Virus record (IMG/VR): IMGVR_UViG_3300027339_000581
Location: 1-44,464 of that record
Length of the DNA stretch: 44,464 bases
Origin: a virus
Direction: 5' to 3' (one strand)
Shown here: piece by piece, positions 8,669 through 16,160 of the stretch
Layout of the letters: each line of letters begins with the position of its first letter
How positions within the stretch are numbered: the stretch's first letter is position 1
Made by a program: the position numbers and the translations under genes
Notes under the pieces: generated by a model
Told to the model about the DNA's origin: nothing
Seen by the model: only the letters and a program-made list of their open reading frames with translations
Databases searched by the model: none

Positions 8669-8693
8669 AGCCTCTGCAACGAGGGCAAAACGG

Positions 8694-9215
8694 TCAGTGC
8701 AGCAGCGATGGCTGCGCCAGCGACTCCAGAGCCGCGCGCTCGGCGGCCAGTTCGGGCTTCTCGCGCCGGCGCTCGTGCATCAGCATGGATCCGACACGGC
8801 CCTTCAGCTCGGACGGCGCCTCGCGGCGAGCCAGGTCGTGCAGCCGCTCGGTGATGGAGCGCTCGCGCTCGGCCAGGCGCTGCGCGACGGCCTCGAACGC
8901 GTTGATGAACCGGATGCGCACCACGCGCGCCTTGTCGCCGCTGAAGCCCATCGCCAACTCGGACAGGCCCTTGGCGGTCATTCGGTACATGGGCAGGCTG
9001 CGGCCCGTGCTGTCGGTGTAGGCACTGAGCCCAAAATTGGACCGAGCATGTTGCTCGATCTCCGGATGCTGGCTGGCGTGCATCGCACGAATCGTCCGGA
9101 TGACGTGCTTGTGGCTCTTGCCGAACGCGATCGCCACGGCGCGCGAGTCGGTCACCAGCTCGTTGCCCTCGCGGGCAATGAAGACGGTCAGGTCGGTGTC
9201 GTTGATGTCGGTCAT
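8694..9215 (-). CDS. rha: Rha family phage regulatory protein, 173 aa
   Basis: The N-terminal Rha domain is clear: TVFIAREGNELVTDSRAVAIAFGKSHKHVIRTI (residues about 9-42), then NFGLSAYTDSTGRSLPMYRMTAKGLSELAMGFSGDKA. The C-terminal part is charged and helical (RLAERERSITERLHDLARRE). Rha proteins are phage regulators first noted for interfering with growth in IHF-deficient hosts; their direct targets are not established here. AAGGA precedes ATG 9215. It is an odd place for this gene, inside the tail operon between tail tube and chaperone, with a terminator on each side. That suggests a later insertion with independent expression. Confidence 0.9.
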   Translation of the reverse strand: MTDINDTDLTVFIAREGNELVTDSRAVAIAFGKSHKHVIRTIRAMHASQHPEIEQHARSNFGLSAYTDSTGRSLPMYRMTAKGLSELAMGFSGDKARVVRIRFINAFEAVAQRLAERERSITERLHDLARREAPSELKGRVGSMLMHERRREKPELAAERAALESLAQPSLLH

Positions 9216-9241
9216 GGACCGGTCCTTTCGTTGCAGAAACG

Positions 9242-9264
9242 AAAAGGCCCGCGCGCGGCGGGCC
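9242..9264 (-). terminator. Rho-independent terminator between tail tube and rha
   Basis: Minus-strand stem GGCCCGC-N5-GCGGGCC (9246-9264) followed by TTTT (9242-9245) and then CGTTTCTG. It ends the tail tube transcript just before the Rha ribosome-binding site. The same CGTTTCTG follows the terminator before the capsid gene. Confidence 0.8.
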
Positions 9265-9320
9265 TTCGGTTGAGCCGGTCTGCGCCGGCTTCTTCGATCC
9301 GGGCCATCAGGCCCAGGAGA

Positions 9321-9971
9321 TCACGACGAGTAGGAGATCGGGCGACCCAGCATCGTCAGGGCCGCGGTCACGGCGTTGGCCTGGTTGACGTTCAGCGTCG
9401 GGAACTCGCTGCAGGCCATGTAGCCGTAGCCGTAGGTCACGGCGCCGCCCGACAGCACCAGCTTGAAGGCGCACTTGGTCAGCGAGCGGCTGATGCCCAG
9501 CATGGCCTGGAAGGTCGCGTTGCTGGCGTCGTGGCCCAGGGTCAGCGTGACGTTCGTGCCGTTGAAGCCGGTGGGAACGTTGATGCTGTTGCGCCGCGCC
9601 AGGGGCTGGATCTGCGTGTAGCGCGGATCGCCGCCGGTGGTGCCGATGGTCAGGATCTGCGGGATCTCGGTCCAGCCGCTGATCTTCTGGGTGGTCGAGT
9701 TGGCGCCGCCGCCGGACGCGAAGAAGCCGGTGTTGGTGGTGTCCAGGCCCAGCAGGCTGAAGGTGTCGGCCGTCAGCTGGTCGGCCTTGTAGACCGAATC
9801 GGTCGCGTCCTCCCAGCCGCTGGTCAGCAGCAGCTCGTCGCCGTCGGAGTAGCCGTGCGCGACGCTGCCGCAGACGGTGGGGTTGGCGTTGGACATCGTC
9901 GCCAGCGTCTTGGCAGAGGCGAACGTGGTCGAGTAGTAGAACTTTGCCCCTTCGGGGAAGCTGTAGGCCAT
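9321..9971 (-). CDS. Major tail (tube) protein, 216 aa
   Basis: Forms the tail tube. ATG 9971 (MAYSFPEGAKFYYSTTF) has AAGGAG eight bases upstream; the frame extends further back to 10169 but that part crosses two terminator hairpins and is not credible. The sequence is beta-rich with N, T, S, G (VPTGFNGTNVTLTLGHDASNATF, GGAVTYGYGYMACSEFPTLN), like the Phage_tail_3-type tube proteins. It follows the DUF3168 gene and precedes the chaperones, the canonical position. Strong terminators lie before and after it, so it forms its own transcription unit or depends on read-through, consistent with high expression. Confidence 0.88.
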   Translation of the reverse strand: MAYSFPEGAKFYYSTTFASAKTLATMSNANPTVCGSVAHGYSDGDELLLTSGWEDATDSVYKADQLTADTFSLLGLDTTNTGFFASGGGANSTTQKISGWTEIPQILTIGTTGGDPRYTQIQPLARRNSINVPTGFNGTNVTLTLGHDASNATFQAMLGISRSLTKCAFKLVLSGGAVTYGYGYMACSEFPTLNVNQANAVTAALTMLGRPISYSS

Positions 9972-9988
9972 GGAGGGCTCCTTCAATG

Positions 9989-10009
9989 AAAAAGCCCGCT
10001 GTGCGGGCT
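9989..10009 (-). terminator. Rho-independent terminator upstream of tail tube gene (proximal)
   Basis: Minus-strand stem AGCCCGC-ACA-GCGGGCT (9993-10009) followed by a T run (9989-9993). It lies 18 bases before the tail tube start; its T run almost touches the ribosome-binding site. Confidence 0.8.
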
Positions 10010-10032
10010 GCGTTGCGCCCTCATCGGGCAAG

Positions 10033-10065
10033 AAAAAGCCGCCCGCGGATCGCTCCGGGGCGGCT
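10033..10065 (-). terminator. Rho-independent terminator upstream of tail tube gene (distal)
   Basis: Minus-strand stem AGCCGCCC with a 13-base loop and GGGCGGCT (10037-10065), followed by TTTTT (10033-10037). It sits just after the DUF3168 stop, in tandem with a second terminator 24 bases on. Confidence 0.8.
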
Positions 10066-10089
10066 GTCTTCGGTGGTCGCGTCAGTCGG

Positions 10090-10446
10090 TCAGCGCGCGC
10101 TGTGGATGCTGAAGTCCTGGCGGCAGCCGTACATGCCGATGTCCTCCTCGGCGTCGTCTGATCGCTCACCCTCCGGCCTGGCGCTGAACGGCGTCGCGGC
10201 GTCGCACAGGGCCGTCTCGATCTGGTGCATCAAGGCGACCGCGGCCGCGCGCGAGGTGTGCCAGACGCTGACCTGCACGACGTTGTGGCGCTTGTCGCTG
10301 AGCGTTCCGTTGAGCCAGCGCAGCGACCGTCCGCCGATCACTTGGAACGTCACCCACGGCGCCGCCGTGCCGGCCGGTGCAAAGTCGGTGTAGACCGTGG
10401 GGCAGCAGGTCTTGAGGGCGGCGGTCAGGTCGGCTTGGAGCGTCAC
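10090..10446 (-). CDS. DUF3168-type tail completion protein, 118 aa
   Basis: Resembles the DUF3168 / tail-completion family: an N-terminal helix (LQADLTAALKTCCPTVYTDFAPAGT), the motif PWVTFQVIGG, then SLRWLNGTLSDKRHNVVQVSVWHTSRAAAVALMHQIE, and a C-terminal beta strand (YGCRQDFSIH). These proteins cap the tail tube at the head end before joining. The start overlaps the stop of the gp10-like gene by four bases. The order gp10-like, DUF3168, tail tube is standard for HK97-like modules. Confidence 0.85.
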   Translation of the reverse strand: MTLQADLTAALKTCCPTVYTDFAPAGTAAPWVTFQVIGGRSLRWLNGTLSDKRHNVVQVSVWHTSRAAAVALMHQIETALCDAATPFSARPEGERSDDAEEDIGMYGCRQDFSIHSAR

Positions 10447-11000
10447 AGCGTCACCCGCTTGTTGATGGCGGCCAGCAGCACACGCTCGCCGGCAGCCAGC
10501 GCATCCTGGGCTTTGGCGGCGTAGGCCGAGCGCACGAAGGAGCGCGCCGGCACCTGCTTGGGCGTCGGGAGCGTCACGTAGTAGGTCTCCTTCTCGGCGC
10601 GCGAGGCCCTACGGCGCGGTCGGGGCTTGTCCTCCATGCCCGGGCGCACCATGGGGCGGACGCGGCCCTGGTCGTCCTGGTAGTAGGCGTAGCGCTGCAG
10701 GTGCCCGTTTTCGACGAGCCAGCCATGCGGCGCCTTCTTGGCGTTCCAGGACACGTGATAGGTCGCCCGGCCCGGGCTGCTGTTGCTGGCGCTGAATGCC
10801 TGGTAGATGGCGCGGTCCAGGTTGCCGGTGACGCGCCGCAGGGCCTGCACGTTGAGCTTGACCTGCTCGTAGAGCACTTGGGCCATCGCCTGCGCAGCCG
10901 GGCGTGCGGCGGCCTCGGCGTCGTCACCGAGCTGGCGCAGCATGGCGTCGAGGCCGGCAGTGTCGACCGCGAGGCTGAAGCTGTTGCGGCCGCCGCTCAT
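10443..11000 (-). CDS. HK97 gp10-like head-tail protein, 185 aa
   Basis: The HK97 gp10 / tail-completion type is recognised by the N-terminal helix on self (GLDAMLRQLGDDAEAAARPAAQAMAQVLYEQVKLNV), the middle VSWNAKKAPHGWLVENGH (the usual WLVE/YA..vE..t region) and the C-terminal PARSFVRSAYAAKAQDALAAGE. It likely joins head connector to tail. ATG 11000 overlaps the stop of the head closure gene (ATGA). A longer frame upstream to 11519 is shadow sequence and was excluded. The central Arg-rich stretch (KPRPRRRASRAE) is unusual for the family. Confidence 0.85.
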   Translation of the reverse strand: MSGGRNSFSLAVDTAGLDAMLRQLGDDAEAAARPAAQAMAQVLYEQVKLNVQALRRVTGNLDRAIYQAFSASNSSPGRATYHVSWNAKKAPHGWLVENGHLQRYAYYQDDQGRVRPMVRPGMEDKPRPRRRASRAEKETYYVTLPTPKQVPARSFVRSAYAAKAQDALAAGERVLLAAINKRVTL

Positions 11001-11314
11001 TGGGTCACCTTGCACGCCAAGGTCACGTACTCGCGCGTGAGCTCGTAGGGCAGCACCGCCTCGATCTCGTAAACGGTCGAGCCGTGGTGGACGCGCATGC
11101 CGGCCGTCAGGTCCGACCGGTAGCGGATGCGGATACTGGCCTTCACCGTCGACAGCTCGGCGCCCGCCTTGATCGCCTCGATGCCGCTCAGGTGCCGGAT
11201 GTCTGCCCACACGGTGCAAACATCGGTCCACGTGGTCGACGGCTCGCCGTTGCCGTCGGAACCGGCGCCGCGCTGCTTGATCGTCACGCGGCTGTTGAGG
11301 GTGCCGGCGCGCAT
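10997..11314 (-). CDS. Phage head closure protein (head-tail adaptor), 105 aa
   Basis: Member of the head-tail joining family: begins MRAGTLNSRVTIKQRGAGSDGNGEP, with the WTDVCTVWADIRHLSGIEAIKAGA core, RIRYRSDLTAGMRVHHGSTVYEIEAV and a C-terminal strand. Such proteins plug the portal-connector after DNA packaging. ATG 11314 shares TGATG with the stop of the connector gene. Length and motifs are normal for the family. Confidence 0.92.
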   Translation of the reverse strand: MRAGTLNSRVTIKQRGAGSDGNGEPSTTWTDVCTVWADIRHLSGIEAIKAGAELSTVKASIRIRYRSDLTAGMRVHHGSTVYEIEAVLPYELTREYVTLACKVTQ

Positions 11315-11889
11315 CAGAGGTACACCCGGTACGGGTCCAGCAGCGAGGCGTGGTAGCGGCCCGGCAGCTCTGCCACGGACACGCCGGCCGCCACGCTCTC
11401 GCGGTTGGCGTAGCCGCTGCCGATGTGCAGCAGCATCCAGTGGCGGATGGCGGCGGGCACATCGGCCGCGGTGGCGCCGAAGCCGGCGGTGAAGCGCACG
11501 CGCACGGTGTTGACAGCATCGGCGGTCGACGGCCACGAGTAGCCGGCCGCCGGCAGCAGATAGGCCGGCGTCGATTCGGCGTCGAGCACGTAGGCGGCGC
11601 TGTCGAGCGTCTGCTCCGCCCCGGTGCTGTCCAGGTACTTGACCGACGTGATGGCGGAGACGCCGGCGGCCGGGATCTCGATCTCGGCGGCCGGGAAGGC
11701 GTCGAGCACCAGCTCCCAGGTCTGCGCGATCAGCGCGCGGCCGAGCTGGTGCTCGGCAGCCTGGCGCGCCGACCCGATCAGCAGGCCGATCAGCGCATCC
11801 TCGCCGTCAGCGTCAACGCGCAGGTGGGCCTTGGCGTCGGCCAGGCTGATCGGCTCGGCGCTGGGGCCGCTGATGAGCTTCAGGGTCAT
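11314..11889 (-). CDS. Head-tail connector protein (phiE125 gp8 / HK97 gp6-like), 191 aa
   Basis: Recognisable by PISLADAKAHLRVDADGEDALIGLLIGSARQAAEHQLGRALI near the N terminus and VRVRFTAGFGATAADVPAAIRHWMLLHIGSGYANRES near the C terminus, both typical of connector proteins forming the ring below the portal. ATG 11889 overlaps the stop of the repeat protein gene by four bases. In most related phages the connector follows the capsid gene closely; here five extra virion-type genes lie in between. Confidence 0.9.
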   Translation of the reverse strand: MTLKLISGPSAEPISLADAKAHLRVDADGEDALIGLLIGSARQAAEHQLGRALIAQTWELVLDAFPAAEIEIPAAGVSAITSVKYLDSTGAEQTLDSAAYVLDAESTPAYLLPAAGYSWPSTADAVNTVRVRFTAGFGATAADVPAAIRHWMLLHIGSGYANRESVAAGVSVAELPGRYHASLLDPYRVYL

Positions 11890-12557
11890 GTCCTTGTCCT
11901 CGTGCTGGCCCGCTGGCCGCGGCCGCCGGCGCCTGATCTGGCCGACCTGGCGCCGTCGCTCAGTGCCGACGCGCGCTGCCCGGATGACAGCCGGCGACCG
12001 ATCGGCGTCGCAGACAGGGCGGTCGCCTCATCGCCATCCAGATCGGCCGTCGCCGCCTGCGTCACCGCCGCCAGCAGCTGCGCCACCTGCGCGGCGGCGA
12101 CCGCGCCAGCCTGTGCCACCAGGCCGGCGGCCGGCAGCACCTGGATCGACCCGGCGGCGATGACCGCCGCCGCGGTGGCCGACATGGACGGCGCGGCCAG
12201 CAGCTGCGACGCGCTGGCGTTGATGTTGTCGCCGACCGTCGCCGTCGCGGTCTGCGACGGAGAGGCCAGAGCCTGCGCGGCCTGCGCAGCAACCGACACC
12301 GCGGCCACCGCGGACTGGCTGACCGCCGGCAGCGTCTGGTCTGCGGCCGCACTCGCCGCGGCGGTGCCGAGCGTGGCGGTCGCCGTCTGGGCCGGCGCCA
12401 GCAGCGTCTGCGAGGCAGTGCCGGCGACGATGGCCGCGGCCGTCGCGCCGTTGGCCGGAGCCGGCAGCAGCTGCGCGGCTGAGGCGCTGGCCTCGCCGCT
12501 TGCGGCCTGCGGCTGCCCGCCGATCGGCAGGCCGGCTAGGGAGTCAAGCCCGAGCAT
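11886..12557 (-). CDS. Ala/Ser/Thr-rich repeat protein, 223 aa, likely virion accessory
   Basis: Low-complexity protein built of about seven repeats of roughly 22 residues with the pattern xxQxLxAPxxxATAxxxxxAxS (SASAAQLLPAPANGATAAA, SQTLLAPAQTATATLG, AAQALASPSQTATATVG, ASQLLAAPSMSATAAAV). A basic C-terminal tail (GRRLSSGQRASALS...) follows. No family is recognised. The periodicity and composition suggest an extended or beta-solenoid rod, and its place among virion genes suggests a capsid fibre. Codon use is normal for the window. The start is ATG 12557, nine bases after the previous stop. Confidence 0.7.
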   Translation of the reverse strand: MLGLDSLAGLPIGGQPQAASGEASASAAQLLPAPANGATAAAIVAGTASQTLLAPAQTATATLGTAAASAAADQTLPAVSQSAVAAVSVAAQAAQALASPSQTATATVGDNINASASQLLAAPSMSATAAAVIAAGSIQVLPAAGLVAQAGAVAAAQVAQLLAAVTQAATADLDGDEATALSATPIGRRLSSGQRASALSDGARSARSGAGGRGQRASTRTRT

Positions 12558-12566
12558 GCCGGGTCG

Positions 12567-13634
12567 TCACGGCAGGCACTCCGTGACCGTCAGGTAGGTC
12601 AGGCCCTGCGAGCCGCGGCAGCCAAGGCCGCCGGAGCCGGTGGAATAGGCCATCTGGTAGTAGGCGCCGGCCGCGCAGGAGTCAAGCGTCGCCGTGACGG
12701 ACCCCGAGACATTGCCCGAAGCGATGGTTGCCGCGCCGCCGCGGATGACCGAGCCGTCGCGCATGATCTGCACGGTGTAGATGCTTGTCGCGCCTGGCGA
12801 GTCCTTGGCCCGGCCGCCTGCAGTCAGCAGGTAGGAACCAGCCCGGCGCACCGTAAACCGCCCTGTCGATGCAGTCGCGCCAATGCCGCGCTGGGTGTTG
12901 ACCGTCCACGTCCCGGGCGTTGACGCGCTGGTCGGCAGCGTCGTCGTGTTCGCCGCCTCGCCGTCGCAGTCTGCCGTCAGCGACATCTCGCCAAGCTGCG
13001 GGATGCGGCCTTCCTGCTCGACCACCCACGCGGCGTCTGCCGCCACGCATCGCATCACCACGACCTCGCCGGCCTGGAAGACGCGCGACCACTCCGTGCC
13101 GCCGGCCACGCCGTTGAGCGTGTCGCCGCTGGCCGCCGTCAGGATCACCTCGTAGCTGGACGAGCCGGCCGACATCATCACGCCCACGCGGTCGCCGACT
13201 TGGGCCGAGGCCGGCAGCGTGTAGGTGCGCGTCGCTGTCAGCGCGCTGCCGTCGACCACGTACAGCGTGCCCACCGCCATCGCCGTGGCGGCATTGGGGC
13301 CTGCGGCATGGGCCAGGGCCGCCGACTCGTAGCGGCGCACCGCGGCCGCCGACACCGACAGCATCACGGTGGCCGACGCGCTCAGGCTCAGCGCACTGCC
13401 CGTGCTGCTGTCTTCCAGCGTGCCGCGCGACAGCGTGGCCGTGCCGTGCGTGTACGTGCAGCCGTTGCGCACCTCCCACGCCGAGCCGTCGAGGATGGTC
13501 ACGCCGTCGTAGACCTGGCCGTCGTTGGCCGCTCCCAGGCCGGCGTAGCCCGCCTGCGCCGAGCCGACCGCGATGTCGCCGGTGCCGGGCGCGCTGGCGA
13601 CCGCGAACCAGCGGCGGTTGAGGTGCGAGGCCAC
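12567..13634 (-). CDS. Putative virion decoration / head fibre protein, 355 aa
   Basis: The GTG start at 13634 lies one base after the upstream stop, so translation is probably coupled. The N terminus (MASHLNRRWFAVASAPGTGDIAVGSAQAGYAG) is a phage head-gene type sequence. The middle is beta-rich. The last about 130 residues (STGRFTVRRAGSYLLTAGGRAKD..., TATLDSCAAGAYYQMAYST) look like a jelly-roll domain of the C1q/TNF type often seen on phage fibres. It sits between capsid and connector genes. No enzyme motif is seen; surface binding is an inference. Confidence 0.7.
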   Translation of the reverse strand: MASHLNRRWFAVASAPGTGDIAVGSAQAGYAGLGAANDGQVYDGVTILDGSAWEVRNGCTYTHGTATLSRGTLEDSSTGSALSLSASATVMLSVSAAAVRRYESAALAHAAGPNAATAMAVGTLYVVDGSALTATRTYTLPASAQVGDRVGVMMSAGSSSYEVILTAASGDTLNGVAGGTEWSRVFQAGEVVVMRCVAADAAWVVEQEGRIPQLGEMSLTADCDGEAANTTTLPTSASTPGTWTVNTQRGIGATASTGRFTVRRAGSYLLTAGGRAKDSPGATSIYTVQIMRDGSVIRGGAATIASGNVSGSVTATLDSCAAGAYYQMAYSTGSGGLGCRGSQGLTYLTVTECLP

Positions 13635-13635
13635 G

Positions 13636-14043
13636 TCAGGCGCCCGGCCAGGTCTTGGTGAAGCCGGTCACGTTGACCGTCTGGCCGCCGGCGATGCTGG
13701 TGTTGTCGATGGTCATGTCGCCGCCGCCGCCGGTGGCCGTGACGCTGCCCTGCTCGTGGCAGGTCGTGCCGGCGCTGTCCATGATGGCGTAGTGCCCGGC
13801 CGTGCCAGAGGCCGCCGCCGCGGCGCTCAGCGGCAGGCTGTTGAGCGTCTTGGCGCCGGAGCTGGCCGCGGCGCACCAGTCGCTGGCGAGCGAGTACTCG
13901 ACCAGCAGCGTGCCCGTGCGCGACGCCGCGCAGTTGGCCGGCTGGGCGCCGCTGTAGATGCGCAGCTTGGCGCTGGTGCCGATGGCGGTCTCCCAGGCGT
14001 CACCCTGGGCGTTGCGCACGGCGGCGGAGTTCTGGACGGTCAT
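13636..14043 (-). CDS. Virion protein of unknown function, 135 aa
   Basis: The pattern at the start, MTVQNSAAVRNAQGDAWETAIGTSAKLRIYSGAQPANCAAS...GTLLVEYSLASDW, recurs in phage structural modules near the capsid-connector junction. It is predominantly beta with small residues. AAAGG lies upstream of ATG 14043. It is likely a minor capsid or decoration component. I recognise the type but not an assigned function. Confidence 0.7.
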   Translation of the reverse strand: MTVQNSAAVRNAQGDAWETAIGTSAKLRIYSGAQPANCAASRTGTLLVEYSLASDWCAAASSGAKTLNSLPLSAAAAASGTAGHYAIMDSAGTTCHEQGSVTATGGGGDMTIDNTSIAGGQTVNVTGFTKTWPGA

Positions 14044-14082
14044 TCGGGGCCTTTCTCAGGGGTACCGGCAGGGGCTTGAAAG

Positions 14083-15612
14083 TCAGAGCACCAAGCCACG
14101 CGCGGCCGCGATCTCGTGCATGGGCGCGACATCGACCGAGCCCGCGCGCATGAGCGTGCCCAGCGCGGTGATCCAGGTGGCGAAGTCCGCGTTGGTCATC
14201 TCCAGAGAGCCGGGCAACGACGCGACGGACCGGTGTACGGTCAGAATCGCCCATGCGCCTTGGTCGCGCGCCCGCTCGCAGGCGGCCACCACTGCCGCAG
14301 CCGTCGTGCTGCTGGTGATCTGGATGACCCCCTGCAGGTTGTAAGGGTCGGCCGGACCCAGCAGTTGCTGCAGCCGCTCGTAGCTGCCGCCAACGATCGA
14401 ACCGTAGCGGATTGCCTTCGTGCCGGCACGTCGATAGGCGCTGACCACGACGGCCTGGCGAGCGGCGCCAACCGTGTTGGTGAACGGGTGCACGCCCCCC
14501 CCATGCACCGCGTAGCGCTCGCCCGCCTCGATGTAGCCGCGCGCCTCCAGGTTGGCAAAGCCGGCAGCGATGTCGGCATAGATGGCGTCCTCGTTGGCGT
14601 ACTGGCCCGAGTCCTGGTAGCCGTTGCCGATGGTCGCGTTGAAGGTGTGGTGCGCGAAGGCATGACCGGCCAGCTTGGCGCGGTCCAGCTGTGCGTAGGT
14701 CATCGCGCCGGACCCGCCGACAGACCCGGCATGGATTGCCAGCGTGCCGCGAATGCCCTGCTCCTCCAGCATCGGCAGGATGTTCAGATGCTGGCTGCTG
14801 TACTGGCCATCCAGCACGACGGACACCGCGCCCCTGGCGCGCCGGTTCTTGGTGGCGAAGCCGAACCAGAAGGCCTTTCCTTCCTCGCGCCCGGCGTTGA
14901 CGGTGATGACGATGCGGACGCTGGTGATGGTCACCGCGTCCAGTTCGCTGGTGTTGGTCGGCGGCGTGCCTCCGCCGAAAGACCAGCCCTGGGTCGCGTT
15001 GCCGGCGCCGATGTTGATGGCGTTCGGCACGCCGGCCCGGAAGCCCGAAGTCGGCAGTGCATACCGCCACTGCTGGCTGCCCTTGACCAGCCACATCGTC
15101 ACGCTGCCGAAGATGGTCGACGCGCCGTCGGCGGTGGCATTGGCCTCGAAAGCGTACGTGGGCAGGAACGTGCGCAGCTTCTCCAGCGTGATCTCTTCGG
15201 TGAAGGTCCACGTGAAGGTCAGCGTGCCGGCGGCGCCGCACACGATCTTCATCATGGGCTTGCCGTCCACCACCATGGACGGGTCAAGGCCGAACGTGGC
15301 GCCGGTCGACCCGGACACGGCGCCGCTGCCGTTGGTCGAGAAGTCCCACAGCGGCGAGCCAGTGAATGCCAGCGGGTCTTTCCCATACCCTGACACCAGG
15401 GCTTCGACAGCCTCCGCCGTCTCCTTGCGCAACGCGCCGGGCGCACCGGACGGGCTCTCGAAGCGCCAGCCTTGCCGCGCCCCGATCAGCGACAGCGCCA
15501 CCGCCTCGCTGACCGCACGGACTTCGCCCGGCCACCACCGCGACCGGCGCCCGGTCGTCGGCGGCTCGTCCAGCGGGGCATCGCCGGTGAAGCGAATGAG
15601 TTTGTCGGCCAT
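14083..15612 (-). CDS. Virion protein with C-terminal polysaccharide-deacetylase-like domain, 509 aa
   Basis: Two parts are visible. Residues 1-250 hold a short head-gene-type N terminus (MADKLIRFTGDAPLDEPPTTGRR) and a beta-sandwich-like region. Residues about 260-509 resemble the NodB/CE4 deacetylase barrel: GAVSVVLDGQYSSQHLNILPMLEEQGIRGTLAIHAGSVGG, then MTYAQLDRAKLAGHAFAHHTFN and a late ILTVHR strand. The usual TFDDG becomes VLDGQ (Asp268), and the NH(T/S)xxH motif becomes HHTFNA, losing its second His, so activity is doubtful or altered. AGGAGG precedes ATG 15612. It lies among head genes, implying a capsid-bound glycan-acting or glycan-binding protein. Confidence 0.75.
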   Translation of the reverse strand: MADKLIRFTGDAPLDEPPTTGRRSRWWPGEVRAVSEAVALSLIGARQGWRFESPSGAPGALRKETAEAVEALVSGYGKDPLAFTGSPLWDFSTNGSGAVSGSTGATFGLDPSMVVDGKPMMKIVCGAAGTLTFTWTFTEEITLEKLRTFLPTYAFEANATADGASTIFGSVTMWLVKGSQQWRYALPTSGFRAGVPNAINIGAGNATQGWSFGGGTPPTNTSELDAVTITSVRIVITVNAGREEGKAFWFGFATKNRRARGAVSVVLDGQYSSQHLNILPMLEEQGIRGTLAIHAGSVGGSGAMTYAQLDRAKLAGHAFAHHTFNATIGNGYQDSGQYANEDAIYADIAAGFANLEARGYIEAGERYAVHGGGVHPFTNTVGAARQAVVVSAYRRAGTKAIRYGSIVGGSYERLQQLLGPADPYNLQGVIQITSSTTAAAVVAACERARDQGAWAILTVHRSVASLPGSLEMTNADFATWITALGTLMRAGSVDVAPMHEIAAARGLVL

Positions 15613-15637
15613 CGGGTCCTCCTGCAGGCTCAATCGC

Positions 15638-15657
15638 ATGCCGCCCATCGGCGGCAT
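15638..15657. other. Perfect 8-bp hairpin before deacetylase-like gene
   Basis: ATGCCGCC-CATC-GGCGGCAT forms an 8-bp stem with a 4-base loop between the decoration gene stop (15679) and the next start (15612). There is no T run on either strand, so it is not a normal terminator. It could be an mRNA processing or stability element. Confidence 0.4.
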
Positions 15658-15678
15658 CGCGGCTGAGTCCGCGAACGA

Positions 15679-16101
15679 TCAGGCCGGCGGATTCGCCGTC
15701 GGCACCAGCGACGGGTGGCCCAGGATGGCCACCGCAGAGACCAGCGCAGCGCTGGCGTTGTTCGCCGGCGTGATGGTCAGCCGCACGTAGCGCTTGGAGC
15801 CCAGGTAGCCGATCTTGCGCGGCTCGTTGTCGTCGTCGAACTGGAAGCCGGCCAGCAGCTCGGTGCCCAGCAGCTCGGCATCGGCCACCGCGGCCGCATC
15901 GGACAGGCCGGAGTTGTCGCCGTCCTCGACCAGCACGGTGAAGGTCACGTCGGCGTCGGCCACGCTGCCGGCGGCGATGACGAAGGTCAGCGAGTCGAAG
16001 CCGCGGCGGTCGATGATCTGCGACACCTGGGCGGTGTTGTCGGACACGCTGACCGGCGAGATCGCACGGGCCACGTGGATGTTGTTCAAGAGGTCTTTCA
16101 C
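15679..16101 (-). CDS. Putative capsid decoration protein, 140 aa
   Basis: Start taken as GTG 16101 (VKDLLNNIHVARAISPVSVSDNTAQVSQIIDRRGFDSLTF) with AAGGA about eight bases upstream; there is no in-frame ATG near. The pattern of an N-terminal helix, then Q-I-I-D-R-R-G-F-D-S-L-T-F and beta strands ending in YVRLTITPANNASAALVSAVAILGHP, is common in small proteins that directly follow HK97-type capsid genes. It probably stabilises or decorates the shell. Position and composition support this; no enzymatic feature is present. Confidence 0.75.
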   Translation of the reverse strand: MKDLLNNIHVARAISPVSVSDNTAQVSQIIDRRGFDSLTFVIAAGSVADADVTFTVLVEDGDNSGLSDAAAVADAELLGTELLAGFQFDDDNEPRKIGYLGSKRYVRLTITPANNASAALVSAVAILGHPSLVPTANPPA

Positions 16102-16160
16102 GATGGTGTTCCTTTCGGTGGTTGGCTCGGCAGCGGCCCGGGCGAACCGGGCCGGATCGA

